Below are positions 21,267-22,609 of a stretch of 22,609 nucleotides of DNA, one piece after another. The notes below the pieces were generated by a model, which saw only the letters and a program-made list of their open reading frames with translations, made no database searches and had not been told where the DNA came from. The stretch spans positions 1 to 22,609 of the forward strand of contig CAZWUW010000048.1 of NCBI GenBank assembly GCA_964636895.1, in the 5' to 3' direction. Position 1 is the first letter of the stretch. The number at the start of each line of letters is the position of its first letter. Both the position numbers and the translations under genes were made by a program. The stretch is from CAZWUW01 sp964636895 (GTDB taxonomy: Bacteria; Bacillota; Thermincolia; Thermincolales; CAZWUW01).

Positions 21267-22601
21267 TTGTCAAAAGTTTTAGTAATTGTCGAGTCACCTG
21301 CTAAAGCAAAGACTATCGGCAAATTTCTGGGCAAGCGTTTTACGGTCAAAGCCTCTATGGGCCATGTCCGGGATCTACCCAAAAGTCAGTTCGGAGTAGA
21401 TCTGGAACACGATTTTACGCCCAAGTATATTACTATTAGGGGCAAAGGCGACCTGCTCAAAGAACTGCGTGAAGCTGCCAAAAAAGTCAGCAAAGTACTG
21501 CTGGCACCTGACCCGGATCGGGAGGGTGAAGCTATTGCCTGGCACCTGCAGCATATCCTTGGTTTAGGTGACCAGGAAGAATGCCGCATTGAATTTAATG
21601 AAATAACCAAGGATGCTGTGCAAAAAGCATTGCAGTCTCCGCGCACAATTGATTACACTCGGGTAAATGCTCAACAGGCCAGGCGCATTCTTGACCGGCT
21701 GGTGGGTTATAATCTGAGTCCGCTGCTGTGGCGCAAAGTAAAAAAGGGGTTAAGCGCTGGCCGGGTTCAGTCTGTGGCGGTGCGCTTAATTTGTGACCGG
21801 GAAGAGGAAATAAAAGCCTTTGTGCCTGAGGAATATTGGTCACTGTTGGGGTTGTTCGATAAGCAAGGTGAAAAGAAACCCCTGGAGGCTAAACTTGCTC
21901 TTTTCAGAGATAAGAAGCTAACAATTCCCAATGAAAAGTCAGTTAATAAAATAATGGCTGATCTAAAAGATGCCGATTATACTGTGTCCGGTATCAAGAA
22001 GAAGGAAAAGAAGCGTCATCCGGCACCGCCGTTTATTACCAGTAGTTTGCAGCAGGAAGCCTATCGTAAATTAAACTTCCCGGCCCGCAAAACTATGCAG
22101 GTGGCACAGCAGTTGTATGAAGGCCTGGATATTGGCCCTGAAGGCACGGTAGGTCTGGTCACATATATCAGGACTGATTCCACCCGGGTAGCTGAAACTG
22201 CGCAACAAGAGGCCAAAGAATATATTATCCAGCAGTATGGACCGGCTTTTCATCCGGGTGAGTTTAAACAATATGCTAACCGCGGCAAAGCCCAAAACGC
22301 TCATGAGGCAATCCGACCTACGGCGTTGGCGCGGGAACCGGAACGACTAAAACAGTTCCTTTCCCGTGACCAGTTTAGATTATATAAACTGATATATGAC
22401 CGATTTATCAGCAGTCAAATGAGTTCTGCATTGTTTGACACCACAAGTGTGGATATTAAAGCCGGGGAATACGTTTTCCGGTCTACAGGTGTGGTGCTTA
22501 AGTTCCCGGGCTTTATGAAACTATATATTAAGGACCGGGACGATGATCAGCAGGATGAGGAAAAAATCCTGCCTGATCTTGCTGCAGGACACGTTCTGTA
22601 G
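21267..22601 (+). CDS. topA: DNA topoisomerase I, frame closed early by TAG at the window edge
   Basis: 444 residues are readable from TTG 21267 (GAGGTGAA ahead; a GTG three codons upstream is alternative). It has the TOPRIM start LVIVESPAKAKTIGKFL (Glu9), LAPDPDREGEAIAWHLQ (residues 80-94), YTRVNAQQARRILDRLVGY, SAGRVQSVAVRLICDREEEI and the catalytic Tyr300 in GLVTYIRTDSTRV. It relaxes negative supercoils with a 5'-phosphotyrosine link. Firmicute TopA is about 690 residues or more; after PDLAAGHVL a stop TAG (22599-22601) appears, then GTA AAA. The family continues here with a hydrophilic/hydrophobic strand, so the stop is not the normal end. See findings. The rest of domain II/IV and the zinc ribbons lie outside the window if they are present. 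Confidence 0.93.
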   Translation: MSKVLVIVESPAKAKTIGKFLGKRFTVKASMGHVRDLPKSQFGVDLEHDFTPKYITIRGKGDLLKELREAAKKVSKVLLAPDPDREGEAIAWHLQHILGLGDQEECRIEFNEITKDAVQKALQSPRTIDYTRVNAQQARRILDRLVGYNLSPLLWRKVKKGLSAGRVQSVAVRLICDREEEIKAFVPEEYWSLLGLFDKQGEKKPLEAKLALFRDKKLTIPNEKSVNKIMADLKDADYTVSGIKKKEKKRHPAPPFITSSLQQEAYRKLNFPARKTMQVAQQLYEGLDIGPEGTVGLVTYIRTDSTRVAETAQQEAKEYIIQQYGPAFHPGEFKQYANRGKAQNAHEAIRPTALAREPERLKQFLSRDQFRLYKLIYDRFISSQMSSALFDTTSVDIKAGEYVFRSTGVVLKFPGFMKLYIKDRDDDQQDEEKILPDLAAGHVL

Positions 22602-22609
22602 GTAAAATT

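Overview
The window looks like a low-to-moderate GC, spore-forming, probably anaerobic member of the Clostridia, most like the Desulfotomaculum/Pelotomaculum (Peptococcaceae) group. That placement is inferred from the gene set and no database search was run. The supporting genes are strong AGGAGG-type ribosome sites with many TTG/GTG starts, a SleB-type LysM cell-wall hydrolase, a second LysM protein of spore-coat type, a PflA/PflX-like radical SAM protein, a DUF362 ferredoxin-type protein, a split Ku/LigD end-joining set, and dprA next to topA. No tRNA, rRNA or CRISPR array was seen.

Region 1 (1 to about 4.8 kb) is accessory DNA. Two long imperfect palindromes (122-282 and 954-1264) share arms and end in boxes like integron attC sites (ATCTAAC...GTTATAC and GTATAAC...GTTATGC). 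They bracket a ParE/Phd toxin-antitoxin pair. A third, decayed copy follows a small membrane-protein gene. This resembles a gene-cassette array in a Firmicute, but no integrase is in view. Downstream lie an internally deleted IS1634-like element with intact terminal inverted repeats, an unrecognised small gene, a RelE-like toxin with an AbrB-type antitoxin and its own operator array and terminator, a membrane protein, and an IS3-family transposase fragment.

Region 2 (4.8-8.5 kb) holds small regulatory, membrane and enzyme genes: a membrane protein that probably starts at an ATT codon, an XRE regulator plus small membrane protein under a promoter with two matching palindromic operators, a Tat-exported metallophosphoesterase, a cupin, a 52-residue membrane peptide and a truncated AAA ATPase.

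Region 3 (8.5-16.1 kb) is a mosaic of single genes on both strands separated by decayed gene remnants: radical SAM activase-like protein, iron-sulfur flavoprotein, DUF1287 lipoprotein, CGGC-family protein, triple-LysM protein, endonuclease/exonuclease/phosphatase-fold enzyme, LysM-SleB hydrolase and DUF362-ferredoxin protein.

Region 4 (16.1-22.6 kb) is genome maintenance. It begins with a histidine-kinase-like protein whose phospho-acceptor His is replaced by Asp. Ku, a stand-alone LigD-type ligase (convergent with Ku, stops overlapping) and a stand-alone LigD-type polymerase (divergent from the ligase) together form a non-homologous end-joining set. Then come dprA and topA. The topA frame is closed by an in-frame TAG eight bases before the window ends, at a point where the protein should continue, so that stop is either a sequence error, a nonsense mutation or a read-through site.
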